A stretch of 64,000 nt of DNA from Aureliella sp046290675 (GTDB lineage Bacteria; Planctomycetota; Planctomycetia; Pirellulales; Pirellulaceae): positions 558,001-622,000 of the forward strand of contig JBKAHA010000002.1 in NCBI GenBank assembly GCA_046290675.1, given 5' to 3'. Of this stretch, positions 19,101-26,816 are shown one piece after another; position 1 is the first letter of the stretch; every line of letters begins with the position of its first letter. The notes under the pieces were generated by a model that was given only the letters and a program-made list of their open reading frames with translations, was not told where the DNA came from and made no database searches. A program made the translations under genes and the position numbers.

Positions 19101-20598
19101 AACGAAGACGGTTGCTTGGAGGCTTCGTCTGTCGAGCCGTGTCACGCCGGATCATCTACCGGAAATGGTTCGAAGCAAGGAGATACGTGAGCCTAAGAAG
19201 CTTGAATGTGTGCCCGGATTCGAGGTCTGGGACTTGCCCCTTCCGCGACGTGAGATGCCGGTATCCATGGCTTGGGGACCCGAAGGCAGCTTCTTCATTG
19301 GCTCCCTCAAAGGCAACGTATTCCGCGTCTACGATGTGAACGGCGATGGTTTCCAAGATACCTACGAGCAGATAAGCGATTCGATTCCAACGCCGTATGG
19401 CATGCAATTCGATTTCAGGTCCGGTGGACTGGACGTGCTGACGAAGTACGCGCTGATGCGACTTGCTCCGAGCGGAGATGCATCGGAAGGGCTATGGAGT
19501 TCAACTGTCGTCGCCGATGGTTGGGGGTACACCGCGGATTATCACGATTGGGCTGTTGGGCTTGAGCGGCTAAAGAGCGGCGAATACCTCATCGCCCTGC
19601 CCTGTCAGCAAGATCAACGGAGTCAAGCGGCTGCCAACCTGAGGGGGCATGCGGTTCTCCTACGCCCCGCCGCGAATGCGGAGCAATCGGCAAGAGCTTT
19701 TGAGTTGGAGTCTCTGGCTGCCGGGCTGCGATTTCCGATGGGAATTGCCGTCAATTCAAACGGAGACATTTTCGCTTCCGACAACCAGGGGAATTACAAC
19801 CCTTTCAATGAGTTGAACCACATCCGGGCTGGAAAGCGTTATGGCTTTATCAACAAGTTAGAGAATCACGATGGTTTCTCCCCTTCTTTCGAGTCGCCGG
19901 CGATCAACCTTCCGCACCCATGGACACGAAGTGTCAATGGAATTTGCTTTTTAAGTTCTGGCAGAGCCGGCCAGTTTGGACCCTATGAAGGCCATCTCAT
20001 CGGATGCGAGATGAACGGTCGTTCCTTGGTCCGAATGACGTTGCAGAAGGTTGATGGAACGTATCAGGGGGCTGCCTATGACTTCAGTGTGCCGGGGCTG
20101 CCGCCTGAGGAGACCTTCGAGGGGCCGATCGTATGTCGGGTGGCACCTGACGGCTCGATCTATGTGGGAAATCTTCACGACAGCGGCTGGGGTGGAGGAC
20201 AGAACACCGGCTCCATCACTCGGCTTCGTTTCCAGCTGTCAAAACTACCACTCGGAATCGTTGAAGCGACGGCAACGCCCAGTGGTTTTCGGTTGCTTTT
20301 TTCTCAGCCTATTGATGCTTCAAAGGCGACGAAAGCGAGCAATTTTCGGATCCGCTCGTACACACGCGTGTCGACGCCAGCCTATGGGGGCGACGACCAA
20401 GACGAACGAATCGAGTCTGTTCAGTCGATCCGCATTTCCGAAGACAAGAGGTCGGTGGAACTCGATCTGAACGCGCTCCGCGCCGGGTACGTCTACGAGA
20501 TCAATGTGGGGGCCATTTCTCCAGGGGCGGAAAATGGATCCAATGTACTTTTCCCCAATACGGCCCACTACACGATGCGTTCGGTACCGACCAAGTAG
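16171..20598 (+). CDS. Pentaheme PA14/propeller protein (planctomycete c-type cytochrome)
   Basis: 1475 residues. The N-terminus has a signal or membrane anchor; MRWGVLGSWLIVLSLWSAVR at codon 29 may be the true start. A PA14-like beta domain spans about 50-190. Five CxxCH heme-binding motifs follow at residues 216, 328, 440, 518 and 668 (CGACH, CLACH, CGNCH, CVHCH, CQSCH), separated by cytochrome-like helices with methionine ligands such as RMPQPKL and RMEMPAI. From about 1010 comes a six-blade-propeller segment like the membrane-bound dehydrogenase domain of PVC bacteria (GFEVWDLPLPRREMPVSMAW ... NGDIFASDNQGNYNPFNELN). A small beta domain ends the protein. It probably passes electrons from an oxidised sugar or similar substrate in the periplasm; the substrate is unknown. 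Confidence 0.88.
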   Translation: MTPLRFYLSKAVHLRTRFYLWWSSVCSGMRWGVLGSWLIVLSLWSAVRADEGEDEELPEFLPGLLATFETDEVRFQKVMAGVSMDAAVDRIDDRLPRGDFKATWSGLLRAKADGEFGFAFFGNGSLEVLVGGQRVLSQVRQELGWYDVGKVELEFGQHPIEVRYAGQRETARLRAFWEGPGFSLEPLESRHLWYPTDEAPKGEFELGHLLSRGLRCGACHGELQEVQLSAPSLADIELAEDWMVRHLTAKPTPATAAGKLERKMPFFEMSPEEAKTIVAALKPDHSSESRGTNKTQTKLRAKPKNKNAKKKKDQPPLSGRRLVASVGCLACHSIATLDVERSVAEQLFGGGDLSSVAGRRSREYLSRLLTDPRIVDANHRMPQPKLNADERDAIVDFLMELTKDARHANGAIAKESNQDFGAKGPGTVTSAKALIARYRCGNCHELPTALELEEEWPGLPPLGANSNWESGCVSQNTRTEQPQFALRERHRSALKGYFSQRVEQTQPHASQMLVENNCVHCHRRGEQQGIARLLPEVAAAFPETASRLAALSPPALTGIGDKLIDSALADAAAGEAETMRPWLDVRMPKFHIDEDQSNRLVEFLIRSDRIPEFERQHGLAEDRRQHGVVSSHHLEQASSEQTLLEPRLSNAATALAGSRLVTSDGFGCQSCHQIGDNGVPKVDLKARGTNLLHPGKRIRASWFQRWVRNPSRIVARMEMPAIQTPAVGILDGDLDRQIDALWQALNAEDFRAPKPNPTRIVRSTGSGGTELQANLVTCVIETPERKYLRPLAIGLPNRHNVLFDMESGSLSGWWIGDTAYQYTRGKTWFWELGNPFLAAGRPGRASQELQSLVLVDSTGAAWVPTKAGQIAVKLDSYRHENAGLRWAGRIHFGRNGQSRWVPFEQLAKTSERGVDLQQFVSIASGESLQAIIAGEKHPISSSGGRPIRINLDVDSSVELLPELTMPQMISRLGSGVQTKTVAWRLRLSSRVTPDHLPEMVRSKEIREPKKLECVPGFEVWDLPLPRREMPVSMAWGPEGSFFIGSLKGNVFRVYDVNGDGFQDTYEQISDSIPTPYGMQFDFRSGGLDVLTKYALMRLAPSGDASEGLWSSTVVADGWGYTADYHDWAVGLERLKSGEYLIALPCQQDQRSQAAANLRGHAVLLRPAANAEQSARAFELESLAAGLRFPMGIAVNSNGDIFASDNQGNYNPFNELNHIRAGKRYGFINKLENHDGFSPSFESPAINLPHPWTRSVNGICFLSSGRAGQFGPYEGHLIGCEMNGRSLVRMTLQKVDGTYQGAAYDFSVPGLPPEETFEGPIVCRVAPDGSIYVGNLHDSGWGGGQNTGSITRLRFQLSKLPLGIVEATATPSGFRLLFSQPIDASKATKASNFRIRSYTRVSTPAYGGDDQDERIESVQSIRISEDKRSVELDLNALRAGYVYEINVGAISPGAENGSNVLFPNTAHYTMRSVPTK

Positions 20599-20602
20599 GG
20601 TC

Positions 20603-20768
20603 TCGGTCGGCCCAGGGTCAATCAAAGTTTGAATCTGGGTTGAGTGGCAATTCAATACCCAACCCTCCGTTTCCGAGTTTAGCGAGGAATTTACGGAGGG
20701 TCGGAGCCTGAGCGACGGGGAGGAATTCTTCCCAATTTTTAAACTTTGATTGGCCCTGTCGGTCGGCC
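20603..20768 (+). mobile_element. MITE-like element with 10-bp target-site duplication
   Basis: A 146-base element (20613-20758) is bounded by 18-bp terminal inverted repeats, CAGGGTCAATCAAAGTTT at the left and AAACTTTGATTGGCCCTG at the right, with one mismatch. It is flanked on both sides by the perfect direct repeat TCGGTCGGCC (20603-20612 and 20759-20768). Inside is a 9-bp perfect inverted repeat (accctccgt at 20662-20670 and acggagggt at 20693-20701). There is no transposase frame, so it would be moved in trans. It starts 4 bases after the stop codon of the pentaheme gene. Confidence 0.8.
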
Positions 20769-21471
20769 CCCGCCGCTGGGTCCTGTAGCAATCATGCACT
20801 ATCTTGCGGCTCTCTTGGGGGAGGGCGCGGCCGTGCCGACATCACAGTTGGCACGCGGGCTCTCGTCGCACGATGGGAGCGGTTGCAATGCGAATCGGTG
20901 GGATAGATCGTCCTTCTTAGGGCCTAGTCGCGGCTACTTTTGCCGAAAATGGTAGAAAGTGCCGAAAAAGGCTGCGGGCGCAGAACGGCTCTATCGCGTG
21001 GCTAAATGTGCGGGCAACCGCAGGCTAACAAATGGCTGACCTTCCTTGAGCAAGTCCATCGTACTTGCCCATAGGGCCTCGTCTTCGAAGATTCTGAGTG
21101 AGCCGACGGGCGCCAAGTGGTAGGGCCAGGTTGCTAACAGTCTGAAGTGCTGGCGCGATTTGCTAGCTTCGCGGTTCTGGTCGCTAACAGATCTTATCAG
21201 GCTTCGGTCTTTGGTTTGCCTAGTTTGCCTGTTTTGCTAGCCAGCCAGCAGATCTGCGATGTCATTTGGCCAGTACAGTTTCTTCCTAGGCGACCTGCTT
21301 TCGCTATTGTGAAATCTGGTTCAGTGGATTGTTACTTTTTGGCGCGTTTTCGCAACTAAGTAGTTGTTGTGGTGAGCAATAAAGTTAGCCTAACGCTCAC
21401 AGATTAACACCTGATTCAAGGCGTCCCGTTGCGCCCCATTTACCCTATGTTTTCATCGTGAGGAGTACTAC
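20769..21471. other. Long intergenic region upstream of the YTV-repeat gene
   Basis: About 700 bases with no supportable gene; the short plus-strand frames at 20746-20955 and 21147-21359 lack ribosome sites and protein-like composition. The last 150 bases are more AT-rich and probably hold the promoter and leader of the YTV-repeat gene. No clear -35/-10 pair was found. Confidence 0.4.
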
Positions 21472-23406
21472 ATGAGAACAACAATGTTATCCCTAGCTTG
21501 CGGGATCGCAGCAGCCGTCGTTGGCCTGCCGCTGCAAGCACAATGTTCGAGCTGCGGCGAAACTGCCGTTGTTTCGAGCGGCTGCAATTCTTGCGGCGGC
21601 ACAGTAAGCTCCGGCGTTGTGTCGGGTGGTACTGCCGCCGGCGGTTGCGGCTGCGGTGTGTCGTACACCACGAAAACAGTGATGGTTCCGCAGCAAGTCA
21701 TGGAAACCAGCATGGTTACCGTGACTCAAATGCAGCAGGAAACCCGCACACGTACCTATACGGTGATGAAGAGCGTTCCTCGCACTGAGACCCGTACTCG
21801 AACGGTTAGCCGTCAAGTCCCGCGTCAGGTTTCGAAGACGCAAGACTACACGGTCATGGAGTGCCAATCGCAGTCACAGGACTACACCGTCCAAGTTCCG
21901 GTCACGACGATGGTTCCTCAAGAGTACACGGTGAATGTACAAAAGATGGAGTCGATCGAGGTTCCCTACACGGTCCAAGTACCTGTGTACACCGACGTGG
22001 AAGTGCCTTACACGGTTTCGGTTCCCTATCAAGAGACCGCGACTCGGACCTACACCGTCAACGTGCCTTATACCGAGCAAGTTGAGCAAAGCTATCAGGT
22101 TTGCGTTCCCTACACTGAGAACATTGAGCAAACTTACCAAGTCTGCGTGCCTTATACCGAAGAGGTAGAGCAGAGCTACACGCAACAAGTTCCTTACACT
22201 GAGGAAGTGGTTTCGAACTACACCGTTCAGGTTCCTTACCAAGAAACGACTGAGCAGTCTTACACCGTCCAGGTTCCTTACCAAGAGACGATGAGTGCGA
22301 CACGCACCGTGTGCCAACGCGTTCCTGTGACTCAGTACCGAACCGTCAGCAAGGATATGGGAAGCTACCAGTGCGTTTCTCAACAAGTTCCCGCAGCCAC
22401 CTCAGTCGTTTCCACTGGATCATGCGGCGGTAGCTCATGCGGCGGATGCGCGGCAACGACTTCCTGCGGAAGTTGTGGGGGATGCAGCAGTTGCGGATCT
22501 TGCAACAGTGGATGTGACGCTTGCGGTGGCGGTTCCGTTAGCACCGTAGCAGCACCTTGCATGACGACGGTTTCGCGTCGCGTTTGGGTTCCCAATGTTG
22601 TCACGGAGCAGGTTCCTTACACGACCTACACGACGCAGCAAGTTCAGCAGCCGTACACCTACACGGTGAACAAGTGCCGCACCGAAACTCGTACGCGTCC
22701 AGTCACGGTCACCAAATATCGCACGGAAACCAAGCAACGCACGAGCACAGTTACCAAGTACCGTTCGGAAACGAAGACTCGCATGGTTTCTGTGACAAAG
22801 ACACGCATGGAAACCAAGACGCGTAGCGTTCCAGTGACGAAGAGTCGCATGGAAACCAAAACCCGCATGGTTTCTGTACAGAAGTGCCGCCCAGAAACGC
22901 GTACTCAAGACTACCAGGTCACCAAGTACCGTACCGAGCAACGCACTCGTACTGAGAAGCGAGTCAGCTATAAGACTGAGCAACGCACGCGAACTCAACA
23001 AGTTTGCAAGATGGTGCCTGAAACTCGGACCCGGATGGTACCTCAAACGACCATGAAGACCGAGACTCGTACTCGCACCGTGATGGTTTCTGTGCCTGTT
23101 CAAAAGACACGTGAGTACACCGTTACGGAGTATGATACGGTCCAAGAAGAGCAGGAATACACCGTGACCGTCGTGGATCAAGTTCCAGAGACGCGAACTC
23201 AGGACTACACGGTTTGCGTTCCTGTACAGGTTCAAAAGGAAGTACAAACTTGCCGCACCATCATGGTTCCTCAAACGGTTACCGTCCCTGTGTCTTCTGG
23301 ATGCGGCGGTGCGGTTAACGCGTGTGGCGGAAGCTGCGGTGCGACTGTAAGCACCGGTTGCAATGATTGTGGTTCACCAGCTCCTAGCTGTGGCTGTGGA
23401 TGCTAG
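21472..23406 (+). CDS. YTV-repeat secreted protein
   Basis: 644 residues made almost wholly of short repeats. A signal peptide (MRTTMLSLACGIAAAVVGLP ... A) is followed by a Cys/Gly-rich stretch. Residues about 60-310 carry repeats of the type PYTVQVPY-(T/Q)E, the YTV motif known from planctomycete proteins. Then comes a Cys/Gly/Ser-rich block (about 318-356). A basic half follows with repeats of the type (V)TKxRxETKTRxVxV. The C-terminus again is Cys/Gly-rich. The role is unknown; the form suggests a structural, possibly disulfide-linked, component of the envelope. A near-perfect GAGGAG site precedes the ATG at 21472, two terminators follow, and the gene stands alone, suggesting strong expression. 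Confidence 0.92.
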   Translation: MRTTMLSLACGIAAAVVGLPLQAQCSSCGETAVVSSGCNSCGGTVSSGVVSGGTAAGGCGCGVSYTTKTVMVPQQVMETSMVTVTQMQQETRTRTYTVMKSVPRTETRTRTVSRQVPRQVSKTQDYTVMECQSQSQDYTVQVPVTTMVPQEYTVNVQKMESIEVPYTVQVPVYTDVEVPYTVSVPYQETATRTYTVNVPYTEQVEQSYQVCVPYTENIEQTYQVCVPYTEEVEQSYTQQVPYTEEVVSNYTVQVPYQETTEQSYTVQVPYQETMSATRTVCQRVPVTQYRTVSKDMGSYQCVSQQVPAATSVVSTGSCGGSSCGGCAATTSCGSCGGCSSCGSCNSGCDACGGGSVSTVAAPCMTTVSRRVWVPNVVTEQVPYTTYTTQQVQQPYTYTVNKCRTETRTRPVTVTKYRTETKQRTSTVTKYRSETKTRMVSVTKTRMETKTRSVPVTKSRMETKTRMVSVQKCRPETRTQDYQVTKYRTEQRTRTEKRVSYKTEQRTRTQQVCKMVPETRTRMVPQTTMKTETRTRTVMVSVPVQKTREYTVTEYDTVQEEQEYTVTVVDQVPETRTQDYTVCVPVQVQKEVQTCRTIMVPQTVTVPVSSGCGGAVNACGGSCGATVSTGCNDCGSPAPSCGCGC

Positions 23407-23417
23407 GTCGATATGAG

Positions 23418-23445
23418 CGTCAGTGTTGCTGCTGACGACTTTTTC
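23418..23445 (+). terminator. First terminator after the YTV-repeat gene
   Basis: A 6-bp stem (cgtcag 23418-23423 with ctgacg 23432-23437) is followed by ACTTTTT. It is weaker than the second hairpin about 50 bases further on. Confidence 0.6.
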
Positions 23446-23471
23446 CAATCATCGACCCAGGTTGAATATGG

Positions 23472-23499
23472 AAGCCGGCTCTTCGGGGCCGGCTTTTTT
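23472..23499 (+). terminator. Second, strong terminator after the YTV-repeat gene
   Basis: An 8-bp perfect stem (aagccggc 23472-23479 with gccggctt 23488-23495) with an 8-base loop runs into TTTTTT. Together with the preceding hairpin it forms a tandem terminator. It also separates this gene from the convergent leftward operon ending at 23549. Confidence 0.9.
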
Positions 23500-23548
23500 A
23501 GTTTGCAAGTGAAGCGCTGGATGCTTGTTCGTTGTTGGCCTGTTTGCT

Positions 23549-24316
23549 CTAGAACCGCACGCATTCAGCGTCATTAGGAAGCTCAATTGACTGGACTGCT
23601 GCCTCATCAACAAGGAACCAGAGCTGGCCCGATGTCGGTTGGATTAGCTGCGAAGGATAAAGTTTGGTATCTCGGTCCGCGTTCCATAGTGCATTGAGTG
23701 CGTCGCTCTTTTTGTCGCCTGCGATTAGGAACGCAACATTTCGTGAGGCATTGATTGCCGGGGCCGTGAGCGTGATACGCCAACAGTCCATTTTCTCGAC
23801 CCAGTTCTCAACAACGACTCTCTCTGTTTCAGTTAACGCCTTGGTGTGCGGAAACAGAGACGCGGTGTGCACGTCGTCTCCGATACCGAGCAAGTTGCAA
23901 TCGATGATCGGCTGACCCGAATCTGACTTTGGGAGTGTGCTGAGCAGGCTTTCATATGCTGAAGCAGCCTCAGCCGCGGGCCCCCCAGGATTGGGCACTG
24001 CCAAGATGTTCTCTTGCGGAATCGATATGGAGTCCAACATTGCTTCACGAACCATGCGGAAGTTGCTGTCGCTATGATCGGCGGCAACATTGCGTTCGTC
24101 ACCCCACAGGAGCAGGACTTCAGACCAATCGATTGTCCCAGGGGCCAGCTGCCCAAGCAGCTGATACAACCGCTTGGGAGTGGAGCCGCCTGAGAGAGCG
24201 ATCGAGAATTTTGAACCGGCACGACGTGCTTGGTATCTCTCTAAGAGCCACTGGCAGGCCGATTGCGCAAGATGCTCGGCGTCTTTGGCGATTCGAATCT
24301 TCGGCGCTTTATTCAT
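23549..24316 (-). CDS. pgl: 6-phosphogluconolactonase
   Basis: 255 residues, normal for the DevB type. It hydrolyses 6-phosphogluconolactone to 6-phosphogluconate in the oxidative pentose phosphate pathway. Visible motifs are ALSGGSTPKRLYQLL (phosphate-binding), LLWGDERNV, SDSNFRMVREAMLD and LLGIGDDVHTASLFP. In the last one Val replaces the glycine of the usual GxDGHTASLFP, while the His-Thr-Ala core is kept. RITLTAPAIN and VAFLIAGDKK complete the match. It starts three bases after the stop of the DUF6428-like gene upstream, so the two are an operon. Confidence 0.93.
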   Translation of the reverse strand: MNKAPKIRIAKDAEHLAQSACQWLLERYQARRAGSKFSIALSGGSTPKRLYQLLGQLAPGTIDWSEVLLLWGDERNVAADHSDSNFRMVREAMLDSISIPQENILAVPNPGGPAAEAASAYESLLSTLPKSDSGQPIIDCNLLGIGDDVHTASLFPHTKALTETERVVVENWVEKMDCWRITLTAPAINASRNVAFLIAGDKKSDALNALWNADRDTKLYPSQLIQPTSGQLWFLVDEAAVQSIELPNDAECVRF

Positions 24317-24319
24317 TGT

Positions 24320-24784
24320 CTAGCAGCAACCTTGTCCAGAACAGTCATTGCCCATGGTAGGCAGCGTAGGCACCTTGCATCGATCTGGGGCCAGACACTC
24401 TGTGTTTTTTGCTTCGAGCCGAAGCGTACAGCCTTGCTCTTCTACGTCCACGCGTGCCAACCGAAACGTGGCGATACTGTCTTGTTGGATTTCAATATCC
24501 ACGGGAGCAGTATCATCAATTTCGAGTGAATCTGCGTGGGAGAGAATCATGGCCAGTTTGCTGGCCATAAGCCGATGCTCTACGTCGTTGGCAACGAGTG
24601 TTTGAAGTGTGCAGGTCTGAGCTCGTCGCTCAACGCCGCCGCAATCAACGAAGTGTTTATCGATTTTTCCGACTTCCGTAATATGGAAGTGGGCGGGCAG
24701 GGTCTGACCACCAGGAAGTTCGATAGCCAGTCCACTCTGTTCGGAGGCTTTTTCAAGTTGAGTCTTAAGTTGCAAGAAATCCAC
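24320..24784 (-). CDS. DUF6428-like protein
   Basis: 154 residues. The core LPAHFHITEVGKIDKHFVDCGG resembles the DUF6428 family (HITEV then a DCGG motif), small bacterial proteins with no known reaction. Cysteines gather in the C-terminal tail (CLAPDRCK and a final CSGQGCC), which could bind metal; this is inference. It is the first gene of a two-gene operon with 6-phosphogluconolactonase, 3 bases apart, but I see no direct link in function. Confidence 0.75.
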   Translation of the reverse strand: MDFLQLKTQLEKASEQSGLAIELPGGQTLPAHFHITEVGKIDKHFVDCGGVERRAQTCTLQTLVANDVEHRLMASKLAMILSHADSLEIDDTAPVDIEIQQDSIATFRLARVDVEEQGCTLRLEAKNTECLAPDRCKVPTLPTMGNDCSGQGCC

Positions 24785-24855
24785 TAGAGTGCTCCCTGTC
24801 TGTACGTCTAATCTGAGTGGCGAGTGAAGAAGAAATGCGGCCGTAAAAGCGTCCT

Positions 24856-26280
24856 TTACGCGTGTGGCTCCGTCATGCGGAATGGGTCTAGTGCTTCCTT
24901 CAGTTGGTCTTCAGGAAGAACTTCATTCTCAATGCACACTTGTCGCACGGTTTTTCCTTCGGCGAATGCTTCTTTCGTGATCTTGGCAGCCATTTCGTAG
25001 CCAATCAGCGGATTGAGACTGGTCGACATCGAAAGAGACTGTTCCACCGCTGCTTCACAGGCTTTGGGATTTGGTTCCAATCCTTCCATGCAGAACTCAA
25101 TGAACGCGTTCACTCCATTCGCCATGAGTTGAACGCTCTCGAGAGTGGTTTGCCCCATCACGGGCATCATGATATTCAACTGGAAATTACCACCGGCAGC
25201 ACCGCATGTTGTTATGGTCTGGTCATTGCCAATGACGCGTGCGGTTAACTGCATCATGCTCTCGCACATCACCGGATTCACTTTGCCCGGCATGATCGAG
25301 CTTCCGGGGGCACGTTCTGGAAGGATCACTTCATTGAATCCGCAACGCGGCCCGGATCCAAGCCATCGAAGACTGTTCGCAAAATTAAACAGCGTCGTTG
25401 CAATTGTCTTCAATTGACCATGGCACTCGACGAGTCCATCTCGTTGTGAGTTTGCTTCAAAGTGGTCTGCAGCTTCGACGAATGGGATGTCTAGTTTTTC
25501 CGCGAGAACCGCAGCCACACGCTTTCCAAACTCTGGGTGGGTGTTGATTCCGCTGCCTACTGCGGTACCACCGACCGGCAATTCGAGGACCGAGTTTAGG
25601 GCTCGTTTTGCACGGTCGATTCCCAGTTCGATCTGCCGAGCAAAACCCCCGAATTCTTGGCCGAGACGAAGTGGCGTCGCGTCCATTAGGTGGGTGCGGC
25701 CGATCTTGATGTACTGGTCCCACGCCTCGGCTTTGTCTGCAAGTTGTTGATGCAGTGACTTTAGAGCGGGGATCAGCTGGCATTTGATCTGCGTCGCGAC
25801 GGCAACATGGATCGCAGTGGGAAAGGTATCGTTTGTGCTCTGCCCCATATTCACATGATCGTTCGGGTGGATCGGTTTCTCTTTCAAAAATCGATCACCG
25901 CCTGTCATCTCGATGGCACGATTGGAAATGACTTCGTTTACGTTCATGTTGCTCGACGTTCCCGATCCGGTTTGGAAAACGTCGATTGGGAATTGGTCTG
26001 CGAGTTGTCCTTCTGCCACTTCCAAGGCCGCTGCGAGTAGGGCTTCAACCTGGGAGTCGGTGAGTGGATTCTTGCCGGAGCCTGTGAGTTTCTTCAGGTC
26101 GCGGTTTGCGGTCGCGCATGCGTACTTTACCCAGCCCATGGCTTGAATCAGCGTTGGTGGCAGTCGCCAGCCGCTTACAGGGAAATTCTCAACTGCACGC
26201 TGAGTCTGAGCGCTGTAGTATGCATCCTTTGGAACTTGGACTTCACCCATTGAATCGCGTTCAGTACGAAATTCCGTCAT
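24856..26280 (-). CDS. fumC: Class II fumarate hydratase
   Basis: 474 residues, the standard length. It interconverts fumarate and malate in the TCA cycle as an iron-free homotetramer. The signature GSSIMPGKVNP is intact, as are SGTSSNMNVNEVISNRA, HPNDHVNMGQSTNDTFPTA, GRTHLMDATPLRLGQE and VGGTAVGSGINTH, which build the active site across subunits. ATG 26280 is chosen because the protein then begins FRTERDSMGEVQVP as in homologues and an AAGGTGA box lies upstream; an in-frame GTG at 26292 is the alternative. Confidence 0.97.
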   Translation of the reverse strand: MTEFRTERDSMGEVQVPKDAYYSAQTQRAVENFPVSGWRLPPTLIQAMGWVKYACATANRDLKKLTGSGKNPLTDSQVEALLAAALEVAEGQLADQFPIDVFQTGSGTSSNMNVNEVISNRAIEMTGGDRFLKEKPIHPNDHVNMGQSTNDTFPTAIHVAVATQIKCQLIPALKSLHQQLADKAEAWDQYIKIGRTHLMDATPLRLGQEFGGFARQIELGIDRAKRALNSVLELPVGGTAVGSGINTHPEFGKRVAAVLAEKLDIPFVEAADHFEANSQRDGLVECHGQLKTIATTLFNFANSLRWLGSGPRCGFNEVILPERAPGSSIMPGKVNPVMCESMMQLTARVIGNDQTITTCGAAGGNFQLNIMMPVMGQTTLESVQLMANGVNAFIEFCMEGLEPNPKACEAAVEQSLSMSTSLNPLIGYEMAAKITKEAFAEGKTVRQVCIENEVLPEDQLKEALDPFRMTEPHA

Positions 26281-26816
26281 CGTTTCGGTCACCTTGGATT
26301 CTTCGTTGTCAACTTTGTCTTGTCGTAGCCCCGCCCGCGTACCCCGCTACAACTCAAGCGAACGGTGCGGGGGCTCTCTCACTAACCCGATGGTCCGGCG
26401 TTTTCCAAAACGCCCATGCGGCAATGCGCCACAACGTGGTCTCGGGGCGGAGGCTGTGCACCTTGATTTTATGCAGAGCCGACAATCCTAGTGAGGTGGC
26501 TGGAATTGTGCAGGGGGTCAGACTTTGGGCCTGATTTGAGCTATATTGGGCCGCTTAGACCGAAACACGCCTAATCGATCTCCCTTGGTTTCAAGGGCGT
26601 CTATCGTGCCGCAATGTGTCCGATGTGTTGGCTTCCTGTCCAAACGCTCGGCGCAACAGCCCGCCTCGATTGCCTTGTGCTCGTCGGCAATAAGCCAGCA
26701 ATTGGCAGATCATCAGACGGATCGATCCCAGGGGCCGCAAGCCGTCCTGATCGTGTATGCAAGCCTTCGGGCGTGATTCCGGCTACCCAGGAACTCCTAC
26801 TCGTCGAGAACTCGCT
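26281..26816. other. Divergent intergenic region, fumC / GntP permease
   Basis: 536 bases between divergent genes with no supportable coding sequence. A tatatt hexamer near 26542 on the plus strand could be part of a promoter, without a convincing -35. No RNA gene or repeat was recognised. Confidence 0.35.

Noticed and set aside
22435..23274. Long minus-strand frame inside the YTV-repeat gene
   Set aside because: Codon bias and repeats of the real gene keep the antisense frame open; the product is His/Arg/Leu-rich without any domain.
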